In this document: in pieces, positions 16,625 through 25,646 of the stretch | Layout of the letters: every line of letters begins with the position of its first letter | Numbering within the stretch: the stretch's first letter is position 1 | Assembly (NCBI RefSeq): GCF_028463985.1 | Contig: NZ_CP116766.1 | Span: 1,736,001-1,800,000, forward strand | DNA length: 64,000 nucleotides | Direction: 5' to 3' | Source: Neisseria lisongii | GTDB lineage: Bacteria > Pseudomonadota > Gammaproteobacteria > Burkholderiales > Neisseriaceae | Position numbers and translations under genes: made by a program | The notes under the pieces: generated by a model | The model's database searches: none | Told to the model about the DNA's origin: nothing | The model's input: the letters and a program-made list of their open reading frames with translations, nothing else

Positions 16625-18949
16625 TTATTGTTCATGCAATGCTTCCAAAACGGCTGAGCCGTATTGCTGCGCTTTTGCTGCGTCCACGCCGTGGATTTCC
16701 AACAGTTCGGCTTCGGTTTGCGGCTGTTTGGCGGCGATGGCACGCAGGGTGATTTTGCTGAAAATCTGATATTCGGGAACATCGGCTTGGCGTGCGGTGC
16801 GGCTGCACCATGCGGATAAGCGGCGCATACGGTTGCGGGCGGCTTCGGCGGCGGTGTCCAAGCTGTCGGCAAAGGGATAGCAGACGGAAAGGATGTCGAT
16901 GCCGTATTTGCCGATGCGGACTTCGCCCAAGCCGTAAATGCCCTGCAAATCGGCTTCGGTTTCGGGCGTGAAGCGGATTAGGTCCAGCAGGCTTTCGTCT
17001 GAACAGATTTTACCGGCCGCCACGCCTTCGGTTGCCGCCTGCTGCGTCCGCCATTCGTTCAACGCCTGCCACATGATTTGCTCTCGCTCGCCCGTCAGGC
17101 CGTCTGAAACTGCGTTTGCTGCGTTTTCAGACGGCATTGCCTGACCTTCGGCGGCACGGTGGCAAATGTCGAGAATTTCGCTGCCGAATGCGTTGATTTT
17201 GGCTTCGCCCAAGCCGTAGATGCGGTGCAATTCGTCCAGCGTCTGCGGCATTTGTTCGACAATATCGCGCAGGGTTTGGTCGCCGCAGATAACGTAGGCC
17301 GGCACTTCGGCGGCTTTGGCTTTCTGCAGCCTCCAGCCACGCAATGCCTGCCAGATACGCTCTTCCCGCTCGGTACGCAGCCAGTCGTCTTTCGGTTTTT
17401 GGGTAGCGGTTTTTTCCCGTTTGAACGGCCGCAGCCACGCTTGGCTGCCGCCTTTTAAAACGGTTTTGGCATCTTCGGTAAGCTGCAGCGCCTGATGGTA
17501 TTGGGTATTGACGGTCAGCCAGCCCAAACTGATGCTTTGGCGGATCACGCTGCGCCATTCTTTATCGCTCAATTCGCTGCCGATACCGAAAGTGGACAGG
17601 TCTTGGTGGCCGTTGCGGGTAATCCAGTCGTCGCTTTTCCCCCGCAAAACGTTGGTTACATAGCCGGCGGCAAAGCGTTGGCCGACACGATAGACGCAGC
17701 TCAACAGTTTCTGCACCAATACCGTACCGTCAAATCGGACGGGCGGGTGCAGACAGTTGTCGCAATGGCCGCAAGGCTCGGCATCCTCGCCGAAATGTTT
17801 CAGCAGCAGTACACGGCGGCAATCGGCGGTTTCGCACACCGAAAGCATGGCATCCAATTTGTGCATTTCCACCTGTTTTTGCGCTTCATCGCTGTTGCCC
17901 TCGGTAATGCGTTCCCGCAGCAATACCCAATCATTAAGACCGTAACACAGCCAACTGACTGAAGCCAGCCCATCCCGCCCGGCACGGCCGGATTCCTGAT
18001 AAAAATGTTCGATACTCTGCGGCATATCGAGATGGGCAACAAATCGCACATCGGGTTTGTCGATGCCCATGCCGAACGCCACGGTTGCCACCACGATAAT
18101 GTTGTCTTCACGGGTAAAACGGCGTTGGTTGGCTTCCCGGGTTTCCATGCTCAAACCGGCATGGTAGGGAATGGCTTCCAAGCCGTGTTCGCACAAAAAT
18201 GCCGCCACATCTTCGACTTTTTTGCGGCTCAAACAGTAAACAATGCCGCTCTGCCCGCTCATTTGTTTTTGAATGAAATCCAGAAGCTGCTTTTTGCCGT
18301 TGTTTTTTTCAATCACCTGATAATAAATATTCGGGCGGTCGAAGCTGGAAACGTATTCGGGCGAGTCTTCCAAATGCAGATACCGGCGGATATCGGCACG
18401 GGTGGCGGCATCGGCGGTGGCGGTCAGGGCGATTCTCGGCACATCGGGATAACGTTGCGCCAGCAGCCCCAACTGTTGGTATTCGGGGCGGAAATCATGC
18501 CCCCATTGGCTGACGCAATGTGCCTCGTCGATGGCAAACAGGCTGATGGTCTGCTGGTCGAGAAAACGCAGAAAACGGTCGCTGACCAAGCGTTCGGGGG
18601 CAACATACAGCAATTTCAGACGGCCTGCCGCCAATTCGTCGGCAATCTGTCGGGCCTCATCAGGCGTTGTGCCGCCGTGTACACAGGCTGCTGCTACGCC
18701 TGCGGCATGCAGACCCGCCACCTGATCGTTCATCAGCGCAATCAGCGGCGACACCACCACGGCCACGCCTTCACGCATTAAAGCCGGAATCTGATAACAC
18801 AGCGACTTGCCGCCGCCCGTCGGCATCAATACCGTCATGCTGCCGCCTGCCGCCAACCGATTGACAACGGTTTCTTGGTTACCTCGAAACTCGGGGTAAC
18901 CGAACGTTTCGTGCAAAATCTGTCTGGCTGTCGGCATGGCGTGATTCAC
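16625..18949 (-). CDS. recQ: ATP-dependent DNA helicase RecQ with three HRDC domains
   Basis: 774 residues. The helicase core has Walker A PTGGGKSLCYQ, IDEAHCVSQWGHDFRPEY and the zinc site CRR...CGHCDNC, followed by the winged-helix RQC domain. Three HRDC domains follow (about residues 525-600, 620-690 and 700-774), where E. coli has one; triple HRDC is a neisserial trait. RecQ is involved in pilin antigenic variation and repair in pathogenic Neisseria. The linker between HRDC 1 and 2 is encoded by an inverted DUS pair at 17097-17137. Confidence 0.95.
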   Translation of the reverse strand: MNHAMPTARQILHETFGYPEFRGNQETVVNRLAAGGSMTVLMPTGGGKSLCYQIPALMREGVAVVVSPLIALMNDQVAGLHAAGVAAACVHGGTTPDEARQIADELAAGRLKLLYVAPERLVSDRFLRFLDQQTISLFAIDEAHCVSQWGHDFRPEYQQLGLLAQRYPDVPRIALTATADAATRADIRRYLHLEDSPEYVSSFDRPNIYYQVIEKNNGKKQLLDFIQKQMSGQSGIVYCLSRKKVEDVAAFLCEHGLEAIPYHAGLSMETREANQRRFTREDNIIVVATVAFGMGIDKPDVRFVAHLDMPQSIEHFYQESGRAGRDGLASVSWLCYGLNDWVLLRERITEGNSDEAQKQVEMHKLDAMLSVCETADCRRVLLLKHFGEDAEPCGHCDNCLHPPVRFDGTVLVQKLLSCVYRVGQRFAAGYVTNVLRGKSDDWITRNGHQDLSTFGIGSELSDKEWRSVIRQSISLGWLTVNTQYHQALQLTEDAKTVLKGGSQAWLRPFKREKTATQKPKDDWLRTEREERIWQALRGWRLQKAKAAEVPAYVICGDQTLRDIVEQMPQTLDELHRIYGLGEAKINAFGSEILDICHRAAEGQAMPSENAANAVSDGLTGEREQIMWQALNEWRTQQAATEGVAAGKICSDESLLDLIRFTPETEADLQGIYGLGEVRIGKYGIDILSVCYPFADSLDTAAEAARNRMRRLSAWCSRTARQADVPEYQIFSKITLRAIAAKQPQTEAELLEIHGVDAAKAQQYGSAVLEALHEQ

Positions 18950-19052
18950 GGGAAAAAGGAAAGCCTTATTTTAACGGTTTTACCCTTTGCGTGCAGGAAA
19001 AAGTCGGTTTAAATAACCATTCGATTTTGAATGAAATACCTGAAAAACAAAA

Positions 19053-19085
19053 CAGGCCGTCTGAAAATCGATTTTCAGACGGCCT
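19053..19085. terminator. Tight inverted DUS hairpin
   Basis: CAGGCCGTCTGAAAATCG is followed at once by its complement, just downstream of the lipoprotein gene on the minus strand. Confidence 0.75.
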
Positions 19086-19106
19086 TCGGTGTAGATTAGG
19101 CTGTAT

Positions 19107-19532
19107 TTAAACGGCTTTACTGCAAACCAATTCATATTCTTTGGCAATCACGGTATCGGCCGGAACGCTCATCGGGCGGATGGCGGTGGCGGTAAATTTA
19201 TAGTTGCCGACGGTTTGCCCATGGCTGTCTTGCAACATCAGCGCCGTCAAACGGTAGGTTTTGTTGCTGCAATGGATTTCCCAATCGGAAAAAGCGGTTT
19301 TATGGATCGGCATATTGACGAAACGCTCTTTGGCCGGATTGCTGATGATTTTCCGTTCCCGAAAAGTAACCAATGCGCCGTTTTTCTGAATACTGGTTTT
19401 ATCGATGGCAATTTTGATATTGTCGTTCAGCACACCGATTTGCTGCCATTGGCTGCTGCCCGTAGCAGCGCAACCCGCCAACCACAAGGCAAACGCAGCC
19501 GCTGCCGCAAAGCGGATAGAAGATTTGTTCAT
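19107..19532 (-). CDS. Lipoprotein, surface-adhesin E-like
   Basis: 141 residues with a lipobox (LAGC, Cys21). The mature part has the pattern WQQIGVLNDNIKIAIDKTSIQKNGALVTFRER and two later cysteines (HCSNKTY, ELVCSKAV) that could form a disulphide. This layout recalls the adhesin E family of small lipoproteins (Haemophilus protein E). The match is by pattern only; a role in adhesion is not shown. It stands alone upstream of recQ. Confidence 0.65.
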   Translation of the reverse strand: MNKSSIRFAAAAAFALWLAGCAATGSSQWQQIGVLNDNIKIAIDKTSIQKNGALVTFRERKIISNPAKERFVNMPIHKTAFSDWEIHCSNKTYRLTALMLQDSHGQTVGNYKFTATAIRPMSVPADTVIAKEYELVCSKAV

Positions 19533-19817
19533 TGGATTCCTTTTTAGAATAAATGCCGCCTCATTATGCTAGAAAAAAGCAAACAAAGTAAACCGCATTT
19601 GCAAAGATTACCGTTTTCAGACGGCTTTTATCGGTTTTCAAATCCCGCAACAATCACTGACACACGCTGCCGGATAAGGCGGCAAGCCGCTGATACTATG
19701 GCATATCGTGAATTTACTTTAGTGGATTTATTTGGATTGCTGTTTAATTCGATTATAAAACCGTTCTTTCGACAAACAACACGCTGATATTTAATAAATA
19801 AAATTTTACGATGATTT

Positions 19818-20387
19818 TTACCGCAACCGTTTGCCGGTTTCTCCGTCAATAATCCGGCTCGGCTGCTTATACCGGCCAACCAAACCACCAACTACCCAAA
19901 CTCTGCGTCCGAACAATCTCCTGACTTCCCGTTCGCTCCGACACGGTTTTTTGCCTGCCTGATTACACGATGTCGAAACCAACGGCGTTTGCAACATACG
20001 GCACAATCTTTTGGCACCGGCATGAGCCGGAATCCGCACCGCCAATTTGTTCCGCCTGCTGCCCCGCAAGGTCGGCGTGATTTTTCGGGAAGCGGGCAAC
20101 AGAAACGTTGTCGGCAAAGTTTGCGGTTGTTGCAGCAGGGCGGCGTTTTTTTCAGACGGCCGCAGCAACGGCTGCAACTGTGAAAAATCTGCACCAATCA
20201 CAATCATGCCTTTGTGCTGCGGCCGTTTTTTCAGTCGAATCAACTGCTTGACTGCCCGAACTGCTGTCGGCAAACAACCCAAACCGTAGCAGGATTCGGT
20301 AGGATAGGCAACCAGTCCGTTGCGTTGCAAATGGGCGGTCAAGCGGCGTTGATCGGCTGCGGCAAGGATTCTGGGAAATGGTTTCAT
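19818..20387 (-). CDS. tsaC: Threonylcarbamoyl-AMP synthase TsaC
   Basis: 189 residues of the YrdC/Sua5 fold: AYPTESCYGLGC near the start, LIRLKKRPQHKGMIVI, and VSTSCNQAGKKP later. TsaC makes threonylcarbamoyl-AMP, the activated donor for t6A at tRNA position 37. The ATG at 20387 is used; an in-frame TTG lies two codons earlier. The length is that of TsaC rather than the longer Sua5. In the same window trmO acts on the t6A product. Confidence 0.9.
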   Translation of the reverse strand: MKPFPRILAAADQRRLTAHLQRNGLVAYPTESCYGLGCLPTAVRAVKQLIRLKKRPQHKGMIVIGADFSQLQPLLRPSEKNAALLQQPQTLPTTFLLPASRKITPTLRGSRRNKLAVRIPAHAGAKRLCRMLQTPLVSTSCNQAGKKPCRSEREVRRLFGRRVWVVGGLVGRYKQPSRIIDGETGKRLR

Positions 20388-20410
20388 AATCAATGTTTAA
20401 GCAGAAAGCC

Positions 20411-20496
20411 ATGCCGTCTGAAAATGAAGCACAGAACGTTTCAGCAGAACCTTTGGTTTTATTCTGCAAACACATTGTGCCTGTTTTCAGACGGCC
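20411..20496. terminator. Wide inverted DUS pair
   Basis: ATGCCGTCTGAAAA and its complement flank about 60 bases between purD and tsaC (both minus strand). The pairing could terminate purD transcription. Confidence 0.5.
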
Positions 20497-20506
20497 TAAT
20501 TTCATT

Positions 20507-21778
20507 TCAGGCTTTGATGGCTTTGTCGCCAATGTCTTTGCGGTATTGCATACCGTCAAAATGGATCGGTGCTAAGGCTTGATAGGCTTTGGCTTTGGCT
20601 TCTGCCACGCCGTCACCCAAGCCGACCACGCACAATACCCGTCCGCCGTTGGTGAGAATATTGCCCGATTCGTCTTGGCTGGTACCGGCATGAAATACTT
20701 TGCCGATGGTATCGGCTTCGGCCAAACCTGAAATCACATCGCCTTTTTTCGGCGATTCGGGATAATTTTCCGACGCCAATACCACGCCGACCGCCGTTTG
20801 CGGATTCCATTCGGCAACGGCGGTATCCAACCGGCCATCGACCGCTGCTTCGACCAAATCCACCAAATCGCTGTTTAAGCGGCTCATAATCGGTTGGGTT
20901 TCGGGATCGCCGAAACGGCAATTAAATTCTACGGTAAACGGCGCACCTTGTTTGTCAATCATCAATCCGGCATATAAAAAGCCGGTAAACGGATGGCCTT
21001 CGGCCTTCATACCGGCAACGGTCGGTAAGATGATTTCATTCATTGCCCGCTCGTACACCTGCGGCGTTACCACTGGCGCAGGGCTGTATGCACCCATACC
21101 GCCGGTATTCGGGCCGCAATCGTTGTCCAACAGGCGTTTGTGGTCTTGGCTGGTTGCCATCGGCAATACATTGTCGCCGTCCACCATCACAATAAAGCTG
21201 GCTTCTTCGCCGCTTAGGAAATCTTCAATCACCACACGGGCGCCGGCATTGCCCATTTTGTTGCCCAGCAGCATATCATCAACTGCTGCATGAGCCTCGT
21301 TTTCGGTCATGGCGACAATCACGCCTTTACCTGCCGCCAAACCGTCGGCCTTAATCACAATCGGCACGCCTTGCTGCTCGATATATCGGTGAGCCTGCTG
21401 CGCATCTTCAAAAGTTTGGTAACGGGCTGTCGGAATGTTGTATTTCGCCATAAACGCTTTGGCAAAATCTTTTGAACTTTCCAACTGCGCCGCATATTGT
21501 GTCGGCCCGAAAATTTTCAGGTCTGCCGCCCGGAAAGCATCGACAATCCCTGCTGCCAACGGCGCTTCCGGCCCGACAACCGTAAAAGCGATTTGCTCTT
21601 TTTTGCAGAAATCAATCAATTCTTGATGGCCGCTGAGGGCAAGATTGTGCAGCTTGGCTTCCTGCGCCGTACCCGCATTGCCGGGTGCAACGAATACACT
21701 TTCTACCTTCGGGGATTGAGCCAATTTCCAAGCCAGCGCATGTTCGCGGCCGCCGCTACCGATAACGAGCAATTTCAT
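20507..21778 (-). CDS. purD: Phosphoribosylamine-glycine ligase PurD
   Basis: 423 residues, full length. The N-terminal GSGGREHALAWKL and VGPEAPLAAGIVD motifs and the ATP-grasp core (IVIKADGLAAGKGVIVA, EEASFIVMVDG, GCGPNTGGMGAY-type loop NDCGPNTGGMGAYSPAP) are intact, ending with FNCRFGDPETQPI. PurD joins glycine to phosphoribosylamine in the second step of purine synthesis. It stands alone; other pur genes are not in the window. Confidence 0.97.
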   Translation of the reverse strand: MKLLVIGSGGREHALAWKLAQSPKVESVFVAPGNAGTAQEAKLHNLALSGHQELIDFCKKEQIAFTVVGPEAPLAAGIVDAFRAADLKIFGPTQYAAQLESSKDFAKAFMAKYNIPTARYQTFEDAQQAHRYIEQQGVPIVIKADGLAAGKGVIVAMTENEAHAAVDDMLLGNKMGNAGARVVIEDFLSGEEASFIVMVDGDNVLPMATSQDHKRLLDNDCGPNTGGMGAYSPAPVVTPQVYERAMNEIILPTVAGMKAEGHPFTGFLYAGLMIDKQGAPFTVEFNCRFGDPETQPIMSRLNSDLVDLVEAAVDGRLDTAVAEWNPQTAVGVVLASENYPESPKKGDVISGLAEADTIGKVFHAGTSQDESGNILTNGGRVLCVVGLGDGVAEAKAKAYQALAPIHFDGMQYRKDIGDKAIKA

Positions 21779-21909
21779 ACCGTCTCCTAAAACCAGAGCA
21801 AACCGAAACGGTTTTCCGGATTGTTTGTGAATAAATTTCCGACTTCAGCCGTTTAAGTTTGCAATGGCTCGCACTGCAAATTTAAACGTCCGATTTTCAC
21901 TATTATGTT

Positions 21910-22527
21910 TTAATCTTCTTGCAGCACTTCCGAAAAAAGCGTGATTTGACGGGTTTGCTGCCAAGCAGCAACGCAGGCTTCATAAGTTGCCAGCGGAAGT
22001 TTTACCGTCAGACGGCAATCAAGCTGCAAATCCTGTTGCACGATATTGCCTTGATATTGTTTGGCAATCCGAATCGCATCATTCAAATGCGGATATTCGC
22101 ACCGCAACCAAACGGTTTTTTCAATATTTTTTTCAAGCACTTCCACCAAAGACAAGGCCTCGGCGGTAGCGGTTTTGTAGGCATGAATCAACCCCGGCAC
22201 GCCCAGCAGCGTACCGCCGAAATAGCGGACAACCACCACCAATACATCGGTTAAATCCGCAGAATCAATCTGACCGAGAATCGGACGGCCTGCACTGCCT
22301 GATGGTTCGCCGTCATCATTGGCTCGAAACTGCATACCGTCCACACCCAATCGATAGGCATAGCACCAATGCCGGGCTTTATGATGCTGCTCGCGTAGGG
22401 CATCGACATACTGCTTAACTTCGGCCACGGTCTCAACCGGATAGGCAAAGGCAATAAAGCGGCTGCCTTTGTCTTTAAATTCTGCAATTTGCGCTGCAGC
22501 AATGGTTTTATAGGTTTCAACCGTCAT
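21910..22527 (-). CDS. yigZ: IMPACT/YigZ family protein
   Basis: 205 residues. The UPF0029 N-terminal domain is clear in KGSRFIAFAYPVETVAEVKQ, ARHWCYAYRL, NDDGEPSGSAGRPIL and VVVVRYFGGTLLGVPGLIHAY, followed by the C-terminal DUF1949 ferredoxin-like domain. The biochemical role is not established in bacteria; eukaryotic IMPACT inhibits GCN2. Transcribed alone. Confidence 0.9.
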   Translation of the reverse strand: MTVETYKTIAAAQIAEFKDKGSRFIAFAYPVETVAEVKQYVDALREQHHKARHWCYAYRLGVDGMQFRANDDGEPSGSAGRPILGQIDSADLTDVLVVVVRYFGGTLLGVPGLIHAYKTATAEALSLVEVLEKNIEKTVWLRCEYPHLNDAIRIAKQYQGNIVQQDLQLDCRLTVKLPLATYEACVAAWQQTRQITLFSEVLQED

Positions 22528-22563
22528 GTTTTGTTCTTAAAAGTTATTGTTTCTGAAACAATT

Positions 22564-22698
22564 TATAGTGAAATAACCTCAAAGCACTACAGCATTGGCA
22601 TTGGCTTCGCCTTGTTTTGCATAGGAAACATTCCACTATATTTTCTATACAGAATTGGCCGCCAACACTGTATAGAAAATGAATTATTTCACAACATA
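22564..22698. repeat. Correia-like element, TATAGTGAAATAACC end type
   Basis: Begins TATAGTGAAATAACC and ends in the complement TTATTTCAC. Inside is a 13-bp stem (ATTTTCTATACAG and complement) and a second TATAG end near 22640, suggesting two nested or fused elements. Lies upstream of yigZ, next to the parS site; the 22528-22860 gap holds no gene. Confidence 0.7.
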
Positions 22699-22720
22699 GG
22701 CCGTCTGAAAATGCAGTTAT

Positions 22721-22736
22721 TGTTTCACGTGAAACA
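22721..22736. other. parS site, perfect palindrome
   Basis: TGTTTCACGTGAAACA is identical to the canonical bacterial parS bound by ParB. It lies in the gap between etfA and yigZ. Confidence 0.9.
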
Positions 22737-22860
22737 TAATGCTGCCAATTACAAACAAGCAAAATTAACGCTGTATGGTTCAGCATTTCACCATATGCCA
22801 ATCTTGCAGTACTTTGTTTTTATTCAACCAAAACAAAGTACTGCAAGATTTCATCATCAA

Positions 22861-23796
22861 TCAGGCTTTCAATGCTTCGGTTAATTGCGGCACGATTTCA
22901 AACAAATCACCAACCAAGCCATAATCGGCAATATTGAAAATCTGTGCATCAGGGTCTTTGTTGATGGCCACAATCACTTTACTGTCCTGCATACCGGCGG
23001 TATGTTGGATTGCACCGGAAATGCCGACTGCAATATAAAGCTGCGGGGCAACGATTTTACCGGTTTGACCGACTTGAAAATCGTTCGGCGCATATTCGGC
23101 ATCTACTGCCGCACGAGAAGCGCCGATGGCTGCGCCCAACACATCTGCCAGCGGGGTCAATACTTCGTTGAATTTTTCAGCACTGCCCAACGCCCGCCCG
23201 CCGGATACCACCACTTTGGCGCTGCCCAAATCAGGGCGGTCGGAATGAATCAATTCTTGCGATACAAAACGGCTTAATTTCTGCTCTGCAGCAGCCTCTA
23301 CCTGTTCCAGCGCCGCTGCGCCGCCTTCGGCTGCCGCTGTTTCAAATGCCGCCGCACGAATGGTCAACACCACTTTTTCGCTGCTTGTCTGAATGGTTTC
23401 AAACGCATTGCCGGCATAAATCGGGCGGACAAAAGTGTTACCGTCCACTATTTCGGTCAAATCGGAAATCTGCGGCACATCCAACAACGCCGCCACACGG
23501 GGCATCAGGTTTTTGCCGAATGCGCTCGCCGTTGCCAGCAAATAGCGGTAAGGCTCTGCCGATTTTACTGCCAAAGCGGCCAATTCTTCCGCCAAACCAT
23601 GGCGGTAATATTCTGCTTCGGCAACCAAAACTTTGGCAACGCCTTGGATTTTACGGGCAGCTTCGGCAACGGCGGCCACATTGCTGCCTGCGACCAATAC
23701 ATGGATTTCGCCCAATCCGGCAGCGGCTTTTACGGCGTGTAAAGTGGCCGGATTCAACTGTTGGTTGTCATGTTCGGCAATAATCAATACGCTCAT
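22861..23796 (-). CDS. etfA: Electron transfer flavoprotein alpha subunit
   Basis: 311 residues. The C-terminal FAD-binding domain carries SGRALG-type VVSGGRALGSAEKF, the loop GQTGKIVAPQLYIAVGISGAIQH and NKDPDAQIFNIADYGLVGD. With EtfB it accepts electrons from acyl-CoA and related dehydrogenases and passes them to ETF-quinone oxidoreductase. It follows etfB by 14 bases, so the two form an operon. Confidence 0.96.
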   Translation of the reverse strand: MSVLIIAEHDNQQLNPATLHAVKAAAGLGEIHVLVAGSNVAAVAEAARKIQGVAKVLVAEAEYYRHGLAEELAALAVKSAEPYRYLLATASAFGKNLMPRVAALLDVPQISDLTEIVDGNTFVRPIYAGNAFETIQTSSEKVVLTIRAAAFETAAAEGGAAALEQVEAAAEQKLSRFVSQELIHSDRPDLGSAKVVVSGGRALGSAEKFNEVLTPLADVLGAAIGASRAAVDAEYAPNDFQVGQTGKIVAPQLYIAVGISGAIQHTAGMQDSKVIVAINKDPDAQIFNIADYGLVGDLFEIVPQLTEALKA

Positions 23797-23810
23797 CTCA
23801 ACACTCCGAT

Positions 23811-24560
23811 TTAAATAACTTTGGCTTCGTTTTTCAGTTTATCGACCAACTCGGCGGCATTCGCCACTTTCACGCCGGTTTGACGTGCTTTCGGTTCGGC
23901 CACCCGCACTACGTTTAAATGGGAAACCACGGCCACGCCCAAATCGGCAGGCGATGTTTTTTCCAGTGTTTTTTTCTTCGCCGCCATGATATTCGGTAGT
24001 TTGACAAAACGAGGCTCGTTCAATCGCAAATCGACACCAATCACCGCCGGTAAGGTCAATGCCACAGTTTCCAAACCGCCGTCGATTTCACGAGTTACTA
24101 CAGCTTCCTGCTCCGTTAATTCGACCTTGGAAGCAAACATACCCTGCGCCGCATTCATCAACGCCGCCAGCATTTGCGCCGTTTGTCCGGCATCGTCGTC
24201 AATCGCCTGTTTGCCCAACAGCAGAATATGCGGCTGTTCTTTATCGGCAACGGCTTTCAACAGTTTGGCAACAGTCAGCGGCTCTAATTTTTCATCGGTT
24301 TCGATGTGCAGCGCACGGTCGGCACCCATGGCCAACGCCGTACGCAAAGTATCTTCGCTTTTTTTACCGCCCAAGCTGACGGCCACAATTTCGCTAACTT
24401 TTCCGGCTTCTTTTAAACGCACGGCTTCTTCAACCGCAATTTCGTCAAACGGGTTCATCGACATTTTGACGTTTTCAATATCGACATCCGAACCGTCGGC
24501 TTTGACACGGACTTTGACGTTGTAATCCACAACGCGTTTTACAGCAACCAATGCTTTCAT
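23811..24560 (-). CDS. etfB: Electron transfer flavoprotein beta subunit
   Basis: 249 residues. MKALVAVKRVVDYNVKVRVK at the start, NPFDEIAVEEAVRLKE and DDDAGQTAQMLA (AMP/FAD interface) are typical. The ATG at 24560 follows GGGAG at good spacing; a frame five codons longer is not conserved. First gene of the etfBA pair. Confidence 0.96.
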   Translation of the reverse strand: MKALVAVKRVVDYNVKVRVKADGSDVDIENVKMSMNPFDEIAVEEAVRLKEAGKVSEIVAVSLGGKKSEDTLRTALAMGADRALHIETDEKLEPLTVAKLLKAVADKEQPHILLLGKQAIDDDAGQTAQMLAALMNAAQGMFASKVELTEQEAVVTREIDGGLETVALTLPAVIGVDLRLNEPRFVKLPNIMAAKKKTLEKTSPADLGVAVVSHLNVVRVAEPKARQTGVKVANAAELVDKLKNEAKVI

Positions 24561-24596
24561 CAACAATACTCCCAATTTTTTTCTGAAACTCTGTTT

Positions 24597-25571
24597 TCAG
24601 ACGGCCTCTTTGGCTGCAACGCAGGCCGCCAGTCCGGCATACACTTCCTGCACGCTCGGAACGCTGCCGATATTGCCCAAATTTTTTGCCCAAGCCGACG
24701 GCTGAATGCCGGTTTTATGCGGATCGGTATCGGTATAAATGCCGACTAACGGGCAATCCAGCGCATTCGCCAAATGCAGCAAGCCGGTATCGACACCGGC
24801 CACACCTTGCGCACCTTTCAGCAGCTGCGCCGCTTCAATCAAATTCATTTTGTCGCAGACTGCCGCTTTTGCAAAACCTGCCGCAATTTCCTGCGCCCGC
24901 TGCCGTTCGCTTTCATTACCCCACGGAAGATATACCGCACAATCCTGATGCTGGGTCAAATCTGCCAGCAGTTTCCGCCAATGCTCAACCGGCCACAATT
25001 TGCGCTCGGCGCTGGTGGCATGCAGGAAAACATAATACGGTTTATCGGCCTGAATATGCTCACTCTTCGGCACACGCAAGCCAAATGTTAGGGTTTCCGG
25101 CAAAGCATAATCAAATACCTGCGCAAACAGTTTGCGGTTGCGCCATACGGCATTCCGACCGACTTCTACGGCAAATTTGTTCTGATACAGCAGCGAAGCC
25201 AGCGGCTCGCGGGCGCTCTGCCAATCCAAACCTTTCACCGGCGCTGCCGCCATTTTGGCAAAAACGGCACTTTTTACCAAACCTTGACTGTCCAACACAA
25301 AATCAAACTGTTCCGCCTGCAAGTCGTTTTTCAGACGGCCTATTTCCTGCCAAACGGCTTTCTGCGTCAAATGCTTGCGCCAATACCGCCATTTCATTAC
25401 ATGGATTTTTTTCACAAACGGATGCAGTTTGGCAATATCGGCAAAACCCGCTTCACACAGCCAATGCAGCTCCACATCGGGGTAGGCGGTTGCCAAATCG
25501 CTGACCGCCGGTAGGGTGTGAATCAAATCGCCCATGCTCGACAGGCGGACAAGCAAAATTTTTATTTTCAA
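24597..25571 (-). CDS. waaC: Lipooligosaccharide heptosyltransferase I
   Basis: 324 residues, a GT9 family enzyme. Motifs: MKIKILLVRLSSMGDLIHTLPA at the N-terminus, ATSAERKLWPVEHWRKL for the donor fold, and GVDTGLLHLANALDCPLVGIYTDTDP near the end. WaaC adds the first heptose to Kdo of the LOS core at the inner membrane. The stop codon lies at a DUS and etfB begins 37 bases later. Confidence 0.93.
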   Translation of the reverse strand: MKIKILLVRLSSMGDLIHTLPAVSDLATAYPDVELHWLCEAGFADIAKLHPFVKKIHVMKWRYWRKHLTQKAVWQEIGRLKNDLQAEQFDFVLDSQGLVKSAVFAKMAAAPVKGLDWQSAREPLASLLYQNKFAVEVGRNAVWRNRKLFAQVFDYALPETLTFGLRVPKSEHIQADKPYYVFLHATSAERKLWPVEHWRKLLADLTQHQDCAVYLPWGNESERQRAQEIAAGFAKAAVCDKMNLIEAAQLLKGAQGVAGVDTGLLHLANALDCPLVGIYTDTDPHKTGIQPSAWAKNLGNIGSVPSVQEVYAGLAACVAAKEAV

Positions 25572-25597
25572 AGCGGTATGAATCCAAAAATAAGCGA

Positions 25598-25613
25598 TGT
25601 TTCACGTGAAACA
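25598..25613. other. parS site, perfect palindrome
   Basis: A second exact TGTTTCACGTGAAACA, 2.9 kb from the first, in the short gap upstream of waaC. Two exact 16-mers so close cannot be chance and mark a ParB loading zone. Confidence 0.9.
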
Positions 25614-25646
25614 TCATATCCGACAGAAAACAAAATCCGTATTTTA

